IMG/VR virus record: IMGVR_UViG_3300000101_000052
Coordinates: 1-37,431 of that record
From: a virus
DNA length: 37,431 nucleotides
Direction: 5' to 3' (one strand)
This document shows, one piece after another, positions 8,230-14,077 of this stretch (its first letter is position 1; each line of letters begins with the position of its first letter). Made by a program: the position numbers and the translations under genes. The notes under the pieces are model-generated. The model did not search any database and had not been told where the DNA came from. It saw only the letters and a program-made list of their open reading frames with translations.

Positions 8230-8481
8230 TTACCACTTTACTTTATTTGCCCAGTATGCTGCACTAGTTTTACCTTTAGCTATATTCTTAGCGTGTCTAG
8301 CTTTAAACGCTTTGTTTCTAGCTGACCCATCAGGACTACCTTTTACTCCGGCTTGTCCAAACCTAATCATACGATCTTTACCATTATCTTTTATAAGAAC
8401 TACGTGTGACTTACCACCTTTGTTAGATGCTTTTGGTTGATTATATCCTGAAAAAGTTTCTCCCCTGTACTCTATACTCAT
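8230..8481 (-). CDS. Conserved phage protein ending in KTSAAYWANKVKW
   Basis: An 83-residue basic protein. The phrases MSIEYRGETFSGYN, KSHVVLIKDNGK, RMIRFGQAGVKG, KAFKARHAKNIAKGKTSAAYWANKVKW (long core at residues 57-83) are the hallmark of a small protein family common in cyanophages and other marine phages; its role is unknown. The arginine and lysine content and the RFGQ motif suggest nucleic acid contact, which is inference. Its start overlaps the stop of the upstream DUF1289-like gene (ATGA). Confidence 0.8.
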   Translation of the reverse strand: MSIEYRGETFSGYNQPKASNKGGKSHVVLIKDNGKDRMIRFGQAGVKGSPDGSARNKAFKARHAKNIAKGKTSAAYWANKVKW

Positions 8482-8642
8482 ACTTTAATTCCTTGTATTA
8501 TTTTAGTTCTTTCAATGTTGCTTAAATTAATCCAATTTGATATTTCATCTTTTGTTCTGTTACACCCTGTACATATATTGTGTTCATTTAATAAACACAC
8601 ATTAATACATGGAGTTTCTATATCATATGTGTAAATGTTAAT
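8478..8642 (-). CDS. DUF1289-like Cys-rich protein with no canonical start
   Basis: An open frame of about 53 codons encodes ETPCINVCLLNEHNICTGC followed by NRTKDEISNW, which matches the DUF1289 pattern (SPCxxxCxxxxxxxCxGCxRTxxEIxxW), a small cysteine-cluster family thought to bind metal. Its stop overlaps the next start in an ATGA arrangement, as in real neighbouring genes. No ATG, GTG or TTG is available between the family core and the upstream in-frame stop. Only ATT codons (8640-8642, 8634-8636) could serve. Either a rare start is used, or a base change has removed the start. Confidence 0.55.
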   Translation of the reverse strand: MNIYTYDIETPCINVCLLNEHNICTGCNRTKDEISNWINLSNIERTKIIQGIKV

Positions 8643-9015
8643 ACGTCCAACAGTTAGGTCTAGGAGATTCTAACTTATCATCTATATGTATAAATCTATT
8701 TTTTCCTTTTTGTGAAATACCTACTCCATTAAACCTCATTAAGAATATAACTCTAAGTAATCTATGTGCTTCTTTACCATTACATTTTATATCTACTGCA
8801 TTTCCTTTGGTATGGGGTGAGTCTGCAACTCCCCCCACTCTATCATTATGTTCCATACATCTATAGGCAGAGTTGAGTACGATAGGTTTATTGTATCTGT
8901 TTCGTAACATATCGAGTTTTTCCATGAACACACTGTCCATGTCGGCTGTATTACATCCACATTTGCATTTAAGTTCTTCGTGTGTAAAATAAGTACTCTC
9001 CATTTTATATATCAT
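8638..9015 (-). CDS. Endolysin, peptidase M15 (D-Ala-D-Ala carboxypeptidase-like)
   Basis: A 125-residue zinc peptidase. Residues 16-21 hold a CKCGC cluster after FTHEEL, as is usual at the start of phage Peptidase_M15_3 proteins. The core SAYRC..HN...GGV..SPHTKGNAVDI gives zinc ligands His68 and Asp75; the third ligand His110 is in RFIHID. The enzyme should cut peptide cross-links of peptidoglycan during lysis. It has no signal peptide, so it needs the holin. It overlaps the upstream membrane protein gene by 11 bases. A second ATG at 9003 has a better spaced AAGGA and may be the real start. Confidence 0.9.
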   Translation of the reverse strand: MIYKMESTYFTHEELKCKCGCNTADMDSVFMEKLDMLRNRYNKPIVLNSAYRCMEHNDRVGGVADSPHTKGNAVDIKCNGKEAHRLLRVIFLMRFNGVGISQKGKNRFIHIDDKLESPRPNCWTY

Positions 9016-9535
9016 CCTTGTTCTTTAGAGATTCTGGTTTTATCCATACTGTTGTGTCAGTATCGTCATCATCCTTGTCATCAGGCTGTGTTGTTACGTC
9101 TATTACTTCTTTTTTCTTAACGTGATGCACCGTCATAAAACTATATATTCCTGTCCAACCTTTTCTTTGTGCGTGTCCTCGTAGTATGTCGTACACCATT
9201 TGGTTAAGTAAAGCACAAAATATTCCAGTCACAATAGTAGCTTTTAATGTTAGTGGTGGTATTGACAACAAATGTTCACCAACTTCTTGCAAACTGTACT
9301 GACAAAAACACCCAGATAAAAACCCTGATAAAAAACTAAATCTATATTGCAGTTTTACACTATAAGGTTCACATCCACTTTTATAATTAATACGTTTCCA
9401 GTATATAGTCGTAGCTATAGCTAGTACGCACCCAACAAAGAATGGAGATATTGCTAATATAGTATAAGCATACCACGGCATTTGAGACACATTTGAACCA
9501 ACTGTCGCAGCATAGGCTAACGCTTCTTCTATCAT
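9005..9535 (-). CDS. Membrane protein of the lysis block
   Basis: A 176-residue protein with three predicted membrane segments (about 21-46, 65-82 and 92-118) and a polar C-terminal tail that becomes very acidic (DDKDDDDTD near residues 152-160). It lies directly upstream of the endolysin, overlapping it by 11 bases, so a lysis role (second holin, antiholin or regulator) is plausible. I recognise no family. The presence of a clear 3-TM holin elsewhere in the block argues that this one has a different or regulatory task. Confidence 0.65.
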   Translation of the reverse strand: MIEEALAYAATVGSNVSQMPWYAYTILAISPFFVGCVLAIATTIYWKRINYKSGCEPYSVKLQYRFSFLSGFLSGCFCQYSLQEVGEHLLSIPPLTLKATIVTGIFCALLNQMVYDILRGHAQRKGWTGIYSFMTVHHVKKKEVIDVTTQPDDKDDDDTDTTVWIKPESLKNKDDI

Positions 9536-9537
9536 TA

Positions 9538-9861
9538 CTATTTAGGATATTTGTCTTTAACAGCTTTACACGCAGCGACATATGCAGCTACTTGGTCAGT
9601 ATCTTCTTTAACAATACCATCAAGATAATCAGCCATAGGCGGGTATTCTTTTCGTCTATTTTCAAGAACTTGTGCTGCTGCTTCTGTTGCTAGTGCAGTT
9701 GTAGTGTATGAGCTTAGATTATCGTCAGTAGGCTGTGCTACACCCTCGACATACCATGCTTTGAAAGTAGATTCTCCATTTAATCTATAATAAGAATCTG
9801 TACTACCTGACACTGTCACACCATTAGCTTCGAGGTATAGGTTTATTGCGTTAATGTTCAT
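9538..9861 (-). CDS. Tail-fibre-associated small protein
   Basis: A 107-residue protein located directly downstream of the tail fibre gene. The C-terminal half, RRKEYPPMADYLDGIVKEDT followed by a conserved VKDKYPK end, is typical of small phage proteins encoded beside fibre genes and related to tail-fibre accessory proteins; their function is not established. The N-terminal half contains a Gly/Ser/Tyr-rich beta-like part (residues 10-50). An assembly or chaperone role for the fibre is inferred from context. Confidence 0.6.
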   Translation of the reverse strand: MNINAINLYLEANGVTVSGSTDSYYRLNGESTFKAWYVEGVAQPTDDNLSSYTTTALATEAAAQVLENRRKEYPPMADYLDGIVKEDTDQVAAYVAACKAVKDKYPK

Positions 9862-9877
9862 ATGTATATTTCGCTTA

Positions 9878-11122
9878 TCAAAAAGAATAATGAATGTTTA
9901 TCTTACCTGCATCAAAAGTATTAGGACTAACAGAGGTAAGTCTTATTTGAGTTAGTTCTGCTGACAAGGATTTAGCCCCTGCCATACTAGTCAATGCTTG
10001 ACCAGTTTGATGTATATTCCCTGCTGCAACCCAAGTAAATGTGCTTGCATCTAAAAGTTTTATAGTAACAAACCCATGACTTAGTGTAGCTGCTGCAACA
10101 TCAACAGATAAAGTAAAACCTGCTGTGCCTGATGGAGTTGTACCATCGAAAGTATTAGTTGCAACGGCAGCATAACCAGACGTTTCTATACCACCTGAGT
10201 CTCCTAATTGAAGTAAGTAATCGGTAGTTCCGTTAGTACTCATACCATCAAGCATAAGTGTAATTTCTTTTACACCTGCGGGAATACTTGTAAAATCTTT
10301 AGTTGTTCCAGAGGTAGTTGCTACTACTGTTCCTGCAACTTGTTGATATTGGCTAGCTGGTAAGGTTGTTGTTGTATGTACCTGTTTGATCTGCCCTGCG
10401 TCATTCGTAAACATAAGAGTATTAGGAACTGCATCGTCTACCCAAATTTGCCCATCACCTGCAATATCTGAAGATGCTGCTGCACTTTCAGTAATAAAAA
10501 TATTACCACCAGTTACTGACCTTGCTGCGGAAGGAACGGCTGCCCATTTAGTTCCACTAGCTGCACTAGAGTCTGCTGTTAATATATGGTCATTAGTTCC
10601 CACTGCCAATGCTACTGGGTCTGTAGTACCATCTCCAACTAACAAAGAACCTTTAGCAGTAACGTCTAACGCTGTTATTGCACCAGTACCACTACCCAAA
10701 AGAACAGCACCATCTGTAAAAGTACTAGCTCCAGTACCACCTTGTGCTACTGTTAAGTCTGTAGTTAGTCCAGATAAAGAAGTTATATCACTATTAGCTC
10801 CTCTAGTAGCAGCACCTAACGAAGTTAACGCAGTTGCTCCACTTTCTAACACAAAATTACTACCATTACCTACTATAATAGCATTGTTTGTAGGGCTTAA
10901 AGCTGCTACATCGGTTAATCTTGCGTTAAACGCCTGTACATCTGTCCCGATAACAAACCCTACAATGGACGAAGGAGTTAACGCTCCTGTAGATACTGCT
11001 CCAACTAGAGTACTTGCTCCGTTTACTTTAAACGCACCTGTAATTAGTCCTGTATCAGAGGATGTAGGAGCTTGTAGTTGTGGAGTACTCTCTTCAAGAG
11101 CTATTAACTCTAATATTGACAT
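9878..11122 (-). CDS. Tail fibre protein
   Basis: A 414-residue, low-charge protein rich in Gly, Ala, Ser and Thr. Residues about 60-190 hold repeated beta-helix-like units with TVAQGGTGASTF and LLVGDGTTDP, a hallmark of phage fibre shafts. The C-terminal 150 residues look like a beta-sandwich tip (AGVKEITLMLDGMSTNGTTD onward) similar to receptor-binding heads. It probably mediates host recognition. A second, collar-type fibre is encoded at 34271-34876, so the virion may carry two fibre types. The long open frame on the opposite strand is a composition shadow. Confidence 0.75.
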   Translation of the reverse strand: MSILELIALEESTPQLQAPTSSDTGLITGAFKVNGASTLVGAVSTGALTPSSIVGFVIGTDVQAFNARLTDVAALSPTNNAIIVGNGSNFVLESGATALTSLGAATRGANSDITSLSGLTTDLTVAQGGTGASTFTDGAVLLGSGTGAITALDVTAKGSLLVGDGTTDPVALAVGTNDHILTADSSAASGTKWAAVPSAARSVTGGNIFITESAAASSDIAGDGQIWVDDAVPNTLMFTNDAGQIKQVHTTTTLPASQYQQVAGTVVATTSGTTKDFTSIPAGVKEITLMLDGMSTNGTTDYLLQLGDSGGIETSGYAAVATNTFDGTTPSGTAGFTLSVDVAAATLSHGFVTIKLLDASTFTWVAAGNIHQTGQALTSMAGAKSLSAELTQIRLTSVSPNTFDAGKINIHYSF

Positions 11123-11125
11123 AGT

Positions 11126-11275
11126 TTAACCTTGTCCTTTTCCAGATTTTGTCATCATACTATATTGTGATTGTCCTGTAGAAGCGACCTTTACATCATA
11201 CGTCTTGCTGCTGTTTAGTGTACCAATTCCTGTCATTTTAGGTGCTTCTTGGTACATTTTTTTATTACCTTTCAT
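11126..11275 (-). CDS. Small hypothetical protein downstream of the PqqA-like gene (49 aa)
   Basis: A 49-residue Lys/Ser/Gly-rich protein starting 13 bases after the PqqA-like stop, with AAAGGAAAA as ribosome binding site. It starts MKGNKKMYQEAPKMTGIGTL and ends GKGQG. It has no Cys cluster, membrane segment or resemblance to PqqD, so it is not an evident partner of the peptide. It ends 3 bases before the fibre gene start. Its function is unknown. Confidence 0.6.
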   Translation of the reverse strand: MKGNKKMYQEAPKMTGIGTLNSSKTYDVKVASTGQSQYSMMTKSGKGQG

Positions 11276-11288
11276 ATTAAATTTTCCT

Positions 11289-11360
11289 TTATTTATTGTT
11301 AATATACATAGTTACTTCAAATCCAAATCTAATATTTTCATAACTTGGTTTATCCCACAT
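11289..11360 (-). CDS. pqqA: PqqA-like peptide, precursor of pyrroloquinoline quinone
   Basis: A 23-codon gene with a strong ribosome binding site (GAGGAG, 7 bases before ATG), one base after the stop of the terminase small subunit candidate. The peptide starts MWDKP, continues with an Ile-Arg-x-Gly core, then FEVTMYI, and ends in Asn-Asn-Lys. This is the layout of short enterobacterial-type PqqA: Trp2, Lys4-Pro5, Arg11, Gly13, Glu15-Val-Thr-x-Tyr19 and a basic C-terminus, at the same length (23 residues in Klebsiella, from memory). In known PqqA the Glu and Tyr of E-x3-Y are joined by the radical SAM enzyme PqqE with PqqD, then cut out and oxidised to PQQ. No pqqB-F gene is visible here, so processing would depend on the host. 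Confidence 0.85.
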   Translation of the reverse strand: MWDKPSYENIRFGFEVTMYINNK

Positions 11361-11361
11361 A

Positions 11362-11763
11362 CTAAGTCTCCTCTTCTATTAATTCTGCATCTATAGTTTC
11401 TTGTTGTGTTATCTTAGTACCTTGTACTACGATAGTAATGCCAGAATTGCTCTGGCTTGCTGTACCATCTGATGCCTTTATTGCAGGTAATACCCTGTCC
11501 CAAAGTATCTTGAGGCAGGTGGAGTCACCTTCCTCTGCTAGTTCTATTGTCTTGTTTACAATAGGTTGAAACCTGTTTAGAACATCTGTCATTATACCAT
11601 TCTTTGCTGCTTCTTGTAGCAAAGTTAATGTGTTCTTACTTCCTTTAGGTCTACCTCCTTTATTACGAGGAGGTTCTGTTAGTCCACTGTTTTGGCTCGG
11701 TACTTCTTGTGTACTCTCGTTTGAGCTTTCTATAGAGTCTTTTATTATCTTTGTCGTAGTCAT
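11362..11763 (-). CDS. Putative terminase small subunit
   Basis: The protein of about 133 residues has a Ser/Thr-rich N-terminus, then the AT-hook-like GGRPKGSKN, then a helical region with EEGDSTCLKILWDRVLPA. That combination is common in phage proteins annotated as candidate small terminases, which recognise DNA ends for packaging. It is encoded far from the large subunit but in the same transcription unit. ATG 11763 is preferred over the TTG at 11769; a stop lies just upstream in frame. The start region overlaps another small open frame (11663-11803). Confidence 0.55.
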   Translation of the reverse strand: MTTTKIIKDSIESSNESTQEVPSQNSGLTEPPRNKGGRPKGSKNTLTLLQEAAKNGIMTDVLNRFQPIVNKTIELAEEGDSTCLKILWDRVLPAIKASDGTASQSNSGITIVVQGTKITQQETIDAELIEEET

Positions 11764-11803
11764 CTGCAATAGTTCTCAATCTCTTGGCTATTTTGTTATT
11801 CAT
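11663..11803 (-). CDS. Possible small basic protein overlapping the terminase candidate
   Basis: A 46-codon frame, MNNKIAKRLRTIADDYDKDN and onward, overlaps the first 100 bases of the terminase small subunit candidate in another frame. Its ATG lies inside the stop region of the upstream 40-residue gene (GATGAATAA), the coupling style used by accepted genes here (for example at 28176). The sequence looks protein-like (basic, amphipathic helix), but the overlap is unusually long and no family is recognised. Confidence 0.35.
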   Translation of the reverse strand: MNNKIAKRLRTIADDYDKDNKRLYRKLKREYTRSTEPKQWTNRTSS

Positions 11804-11918
11804 CGGATACTACCAGTTTGAGGTGACACTCTTTTGTTTGATCTAGTTCCTTATCTGCTTCTTCTAAGATCTGATCTAATAGTTCAGTGGCTAACTCTAA
11901 TCTTTCTATAGCTGTCAT
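11796..11918 (-). CDS. Small acidic helical protein (40 aa)
   Basis: A 40-residue peptide, MTAIERLELATELLDQILEE and onward, strongly acidic and predicted to form an amphipathic helix. Its start overlaps the stop of the preceding gene (ATGA), a sign of translational coupling. It sits just upstream of the terminase small subunit candidate. Function unknown. Confidence 0.55.
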   Translation of the reverse strand: MTAIERLELATELLDQILEEADKELDQTKECHLKLVVSDE

Positions 11919-12217
11919 CATACTTCGCTGTAGTCAAATCTTAATGTACCTGTAGCACTAGAACCTAATGTTATGTGTATGCCATTGAGTAAATGTATTC
12001 CCGCAGGAAACTCAAAGTTAGTGTTTATAGCTGTACTAGCTTTTATATCTAAAACTAGAGTACCACCTGTACCATCTCTTATTTCCATATCTTCTGTAGC
12101 AGTAGCTGTAATACAGTGAATGTTGTATAAAATAACTGGAGTAGCTACAACTACACTAGTTCCTGTACCGTGGGCATATACCTTGTATTTTACTAATGCG
12201 TGATTTACTTGTCCCAT
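11918..12217 (-). CDS. Hypothetical beta-rich protein, first gene of the leftward unit
   Basis: A 99-residue protein dominated by Thr, Ala, Gly, Ile and Val in alternating patterns, suggesting a beta fold. It is the first gene after the tandem leftward promoters (nearest predicted transcription start about 12300), with AAAGGA as ribosome binding site, so it should be strongly expressed. Small beta proteins like this are often virion decoration or fibre-associated components, but I recognise no family. Confidence 0.65.
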   Translation of the reverse strand: MGQVNHALVKYKVYAHGTGTSVVVATPVILYNIHCITATATEDMEIRDGTGGTLVLDIKASTAINTNFEFPAGIHLLNGIHITLGSSATGTLRFDYSEV

Positions 12218-12306
12218 TTATAAAGTTCCTTTTATTATACCTATATAAGTATTTATTTATATATATCTTATAAGAGATCCTATAAGTATTTAACAACTAT
12301 ACTATT

Positions 12307-12335
12307 ATTATATCATATATTCTAAGCTGTGTCAA
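12307..12335 (-). promoter_or_regulatory. Leftward sigma70 promoter, proximal
   Basis: On the minus strand TTGACA (12330-12335) and TATAAT (12307-12312) are separated by 17 bases, a perfect consensus. The predicted start near 12300 lies about 80 bases upstream of the first structural gene (12217). Confidence 0.9.
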
Positions 12336-12456
12336 GTAATATTTCTATAAACCCCTCAGTTTTTTTTATAGATAGATTATATCTGATCGTATTGGTATTA
12401 CTAATCAATAGTTTATAAAGATATGTTAGTTAAGTATGTCTAGTAGTTATACTATT

Positions 12457-12485
12457 ATTATATCATATATTTAATCAAATGTCAA
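12457..12485 (-). promoter_or_regulatory. Leftward sigma70 promoter, distal tandem copy
   Basis: TTGACA (12480-12485) and TATAAT (12457-12462) are again 17 bases apart on the minus strand, and the -10 region shares about 24 identical bases with the proximal promoter. It lies exactly 150 bases upstream of that copy. Both should be read by host RNA polymerase. Confidence 0.9.
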
Positions 12486-12816
12486 GACTTATTTGCTATT
12501 ACTTTTGTTGTATTATTACAACACACTAGTTTAATACTACGATACTAAACTTTTATTATCGTTGCATCAGTAGCACTACATTAGCTCTCAGGGGTATTCT
12601 CGCTTTGTTTTAGGGTTGAGTATAATTACCTCTTCCCAAAGTCTACTCTCAAGTGTATATTGGTTATTATACGCGCGCGCGGGCGCGGACATTATATGCC
12701 CCCCCGTTGTTTAAATCAGAGAATGTTATGTTATAACATTACGTAGACCAGGTGCGATTAGTTTCGAGAATTGACGGCGGGAATGTGCGGAATGGTCACA
12801 CGTTCCACGACTTGAA

Positions 12817-12832
12817 AAGTATCCGGATACTT
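12817..12832. promoter_or_regulatory. Palindrome family copy 1 (AAGTATCCGGATACTT)
   Basis: A perfect 16-bp palindrome with arms of the AGTATC/GATACT family, about 50 bases upstream of the early rightward promoter. A degenerate copy (TGTATCCAGATATTT) follows at 12838-12852. It may be an operator. Confidence 0.7.
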
Positions 12833-12881
12833 ATTGATGTATCCAGATATTTATTTATTTTAAAATAATTTATAAAATTGT

Positions 12882-12912
12882 TTGACACCATGTACAGTTG
12901 CTGTATGGTGTC
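12882..12912 (+). promoter_or_regulatory. Early rightward promoter overlapped by an inverted repeat
   Basis: TTGACA (12882-12887) and TATGGT (12904-12909) are 16 bases apart. GACACCAT (12884-12891) and ATGGTGTC (12905-12912) form a perfect 8-bp inverted repeat that covers both promoter boxes, the arrangement expected of a repressor operator. It drives the gene at 12961. Confidence 0.7.
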
Positions 12913-12918
12913 TCTACC

Positions 12919-12936
12919 GGTCGCACTATCGCGACC
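12919..12936 (+). other. Leader stem-loop GGTCGC/GCGACC
   Basis: GGTCGC (12919-12924) pairs with GCGACC (12931-12936) across a 6-base loop in the 5' leader of the first early gene, upstream of its AAGGA ribosome binding site. It may stabilise the leader. Confidence 0.45.
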
Positions 12937-12960
12937 ATAACAACATAAGGAATTACAACA

Positions 12961-13491
12961 ATGACTAAATTACTTAACGAAAAAATGATAAAACTAACCG
13001 CTAAAGATCAAGCGTCACAACTCGCTACACTTAATGATCTGTTTGATAAAATGGTAGCAGCAGATGACACCTTAGAGACATTATCCACAGCACGCCTAGC
13101 AAATATGCGTAAACTATGGAAGCTTAGCGCGTCTACTGGTTTGAAAGTCATACAAGATCACGGACGATATGTTCATAAGTACTGTAAAATTAACGCCGAC
13201 AAGCACGGCGTGACCGGTTCACAACATAGACATTGGACTGGAACGGTTCACGCTTTACGCAAAGTCTCTGATTTTAAGAAGACTATGAGACTGGATGCTA
13301 AATCAGGAAAAGTTAAGGTATTCGATAGCAATAGCAAGGACAAGCAAGCTTCAAAGGCTGTTAATGTACCAACACCGGATCAAGTCAAAGCGAATGATCC
13401 GGCTAATATGCTGAAAGAGATTAAAAAGGCTCTAGCAGCTTACAACAAACTAGCAGACGTGAAGCTTACACTTCAAAAGTCTAAGAAGTAA
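12961..13491 (+). CDS. Hypothetical basic early protein, first rightward gene
   Basis: A 176-residue, Lys-rich, mostly helical protein expressed from the early promoter. An N-terminal helical part (residues 1-60) precedes a His/Trp-containing segment (GSQHRHWTGTVHALRK, about 82-97) and a Lys/Asn-rich tail. As the first gene read by host polymerase it is placed where phages keep host takeover or regulatory genes. It could be the factor that reads the palindrome family or the operator over its own promoter, but no helix-turn-helix is convincing. Function unknown. Confidence 0.65.
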   Translation: MTKLLNEKMIKLTAKDQASQLATLNDLFDKMVAADDTLETLSTARLANMRKLWKLSASTGLKVIQDHGRYVHKYCKINADKHGVTGSQHRHWTGTVHALRKVSDFKKTMRLDAKSGKVKVFDSNSKDKQASKAVNVPTPDQVKANDPANMLKEIKKALAAYNKLADVKLTLQKSKK

Positions 13492-13502
13492 TATCACCAA
13501 TA

Positions 13503-13565
13503 ACAGGCGGGTACTTGCCCGCCTGTATCTATAAGAGCGTTCTTACAAAGTGCTTTTATAGATAC
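13503..13565 (+). other. Two successive stem-loops after the first early gene
   Basis: ACAGGCGGG/CCCGCCTGT (13503-13511 with 13518-13526) form a 9-bp GC-rich stem. Directly after, GTATCTATAAGAGC (13525-13538) pairs with GCTTTTATAGATAC (13552-13565) in a 14-bp stem with one G-U pair. Neither has a U-run, so they look like RNA processing or stability elements or factor-dependent terminators. The stems share two bases and could be mutually exclusive at the base. Confidence 0.6.
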
Positions 13566-13571
13566 AGCAAT

Positions 13572-13587
13572 AAGTATCAGGATACTT
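13572..13587. promoter_or_regulatory. Palindrome family copy 2
   Basis: AAGTATC-AG-GATACTT, 21 bases before the start of the small membrane peptide at 13609, just upstream of its ribosome binding site. Confidence 0.7.
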
Positions 13588-13608
13588 TTAACAACTAAAG
13601 GATACACT

Positions 13609-13740
13609 ATGATTATATTAGAATTACTAACTGCTACTTTGATAGGAATATTGACAGCACCAATTCAAATTACTGGAATATTATCAATACTGATGATAGT
13701 ATTATCAGTATCATTAATAATTAATTATGGGAGATCATAA
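13609..13740 (+). CDS. Small membrane peptide (43 aa)
   Basis: A 43-residue hydrophobic peptide, MIILELLTATLIGILTAPIQ and onward, that is almost entirely Ile/Leu/Val/Thr and should span the membrane once or twice. AAAGG lies 8 bases before the ATG. Its stop precedes the next ATG by one base, and the next gene's ribosome binding site lies inside its end. A host membrane target or superinfection role is possible but unproven. Confidence 0.6.
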   Translation: MIILELLTATLIGILTAPIQITGILSILMIVLSVSLIINYGRS

Positions 13741-13741
13741 A

Positions 13742-13969
13742 ATGAAAAAAGCGTTTACAAATAAACATACGAATAAAAACGATCTATTCAATAAACTTGA
13801 TCATATAAATAATGTATTTGAGGATAATTTTGAATTAAATAACGCACCTATCTATGGCGGATGGCAATTAACTAAGAAATCAGGATATATTGTTAAACAT
13901 AGAATTCCTGTAAAAGAGATGATCTCTTATCTTGACGGCATGATTAATGGCAAGATGTATGGAACATAA
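13742..13969 (+). CDS. Hypothetical early protein (75 aa)
   Basis: A 75-residue protein starting MKKAFTNKHTNKNDLF. The ATG at 13742 is chosen over the in-frame ATG at 13727 because GGGAG (13729-13733) is spaced correctly for it. It contains IYGGWQLTKKSGYIVKHRIP, a beta-hairpin-like core. No family is recognised. Confidence 0.6.
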   Translation: MKKAFTNKHTNKNDLFNKLDHINNVFEDNFELNNAPIYGGWQLTKKSGYIVKHRIPVKEMISYLDGMINGKMYGT

Positions 13970-13999
13970 TGATCATGTTCAAAATTATATCAAAATAAC

Positions 14000-14028
14000 T
14001 TGACTATAATATCAATATAGTGCATAGT
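14000..14028 (+). promoter_or_regulatory. Candidate sigma70 promoter
   Basis: TTGACT (14000-14005), 17 bases, CATAGT (14023-14028). The expected transcript start (about 14035) lies 14 bases before palindrome copy 3. Confidence 0.55.
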
Positions 14029-14048
14029 TCAATCACTCAACAACAACT

Positions 14049-14062
14049 AGTATCATGATACT
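14049..14062. promoter_or_regulatory. Palindrome family copy 3
   Basis: AGTATCATGATACT, a perfect 14-bp palindrome, directly before the GGGAG ribosome binding site of the gene at 14078. Confidence 0.7.
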
Positions 14063-14077
14063 TAGGGAGTTACAAAG

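Larger units (their letters stand above)
12218..12960. other. Divergent intergenic control region
   Basis: This 743-bp gap is the only long non-coding stretch. From left to right it holds two tandem leftward promoters (12307-12335, 12457-12485) within AT-rich DNA, a more GC-rich part (12550-12830) with an alternating C/G island at 12671-12688, a run of seven C (12699-12705), an inverted repeat AATGTTAT-GTT-ATAACATT (12722-12740), the palindrome at 12817-12832, an AT-rich tract (12850-12880) and the rightward early promoter. It is the natural candidate for replication origin and early control. Confidence 0.7.

Noticed and set aside
10386-11129. 247-codon open frame on the plus strand
   Set aside because: It is antisense to the tail fibre gene; the low-complexity Gly/Ala/Thr coding of the fibre leaves the opposite strand free of stops. 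No ribosome binding site or family likeness.
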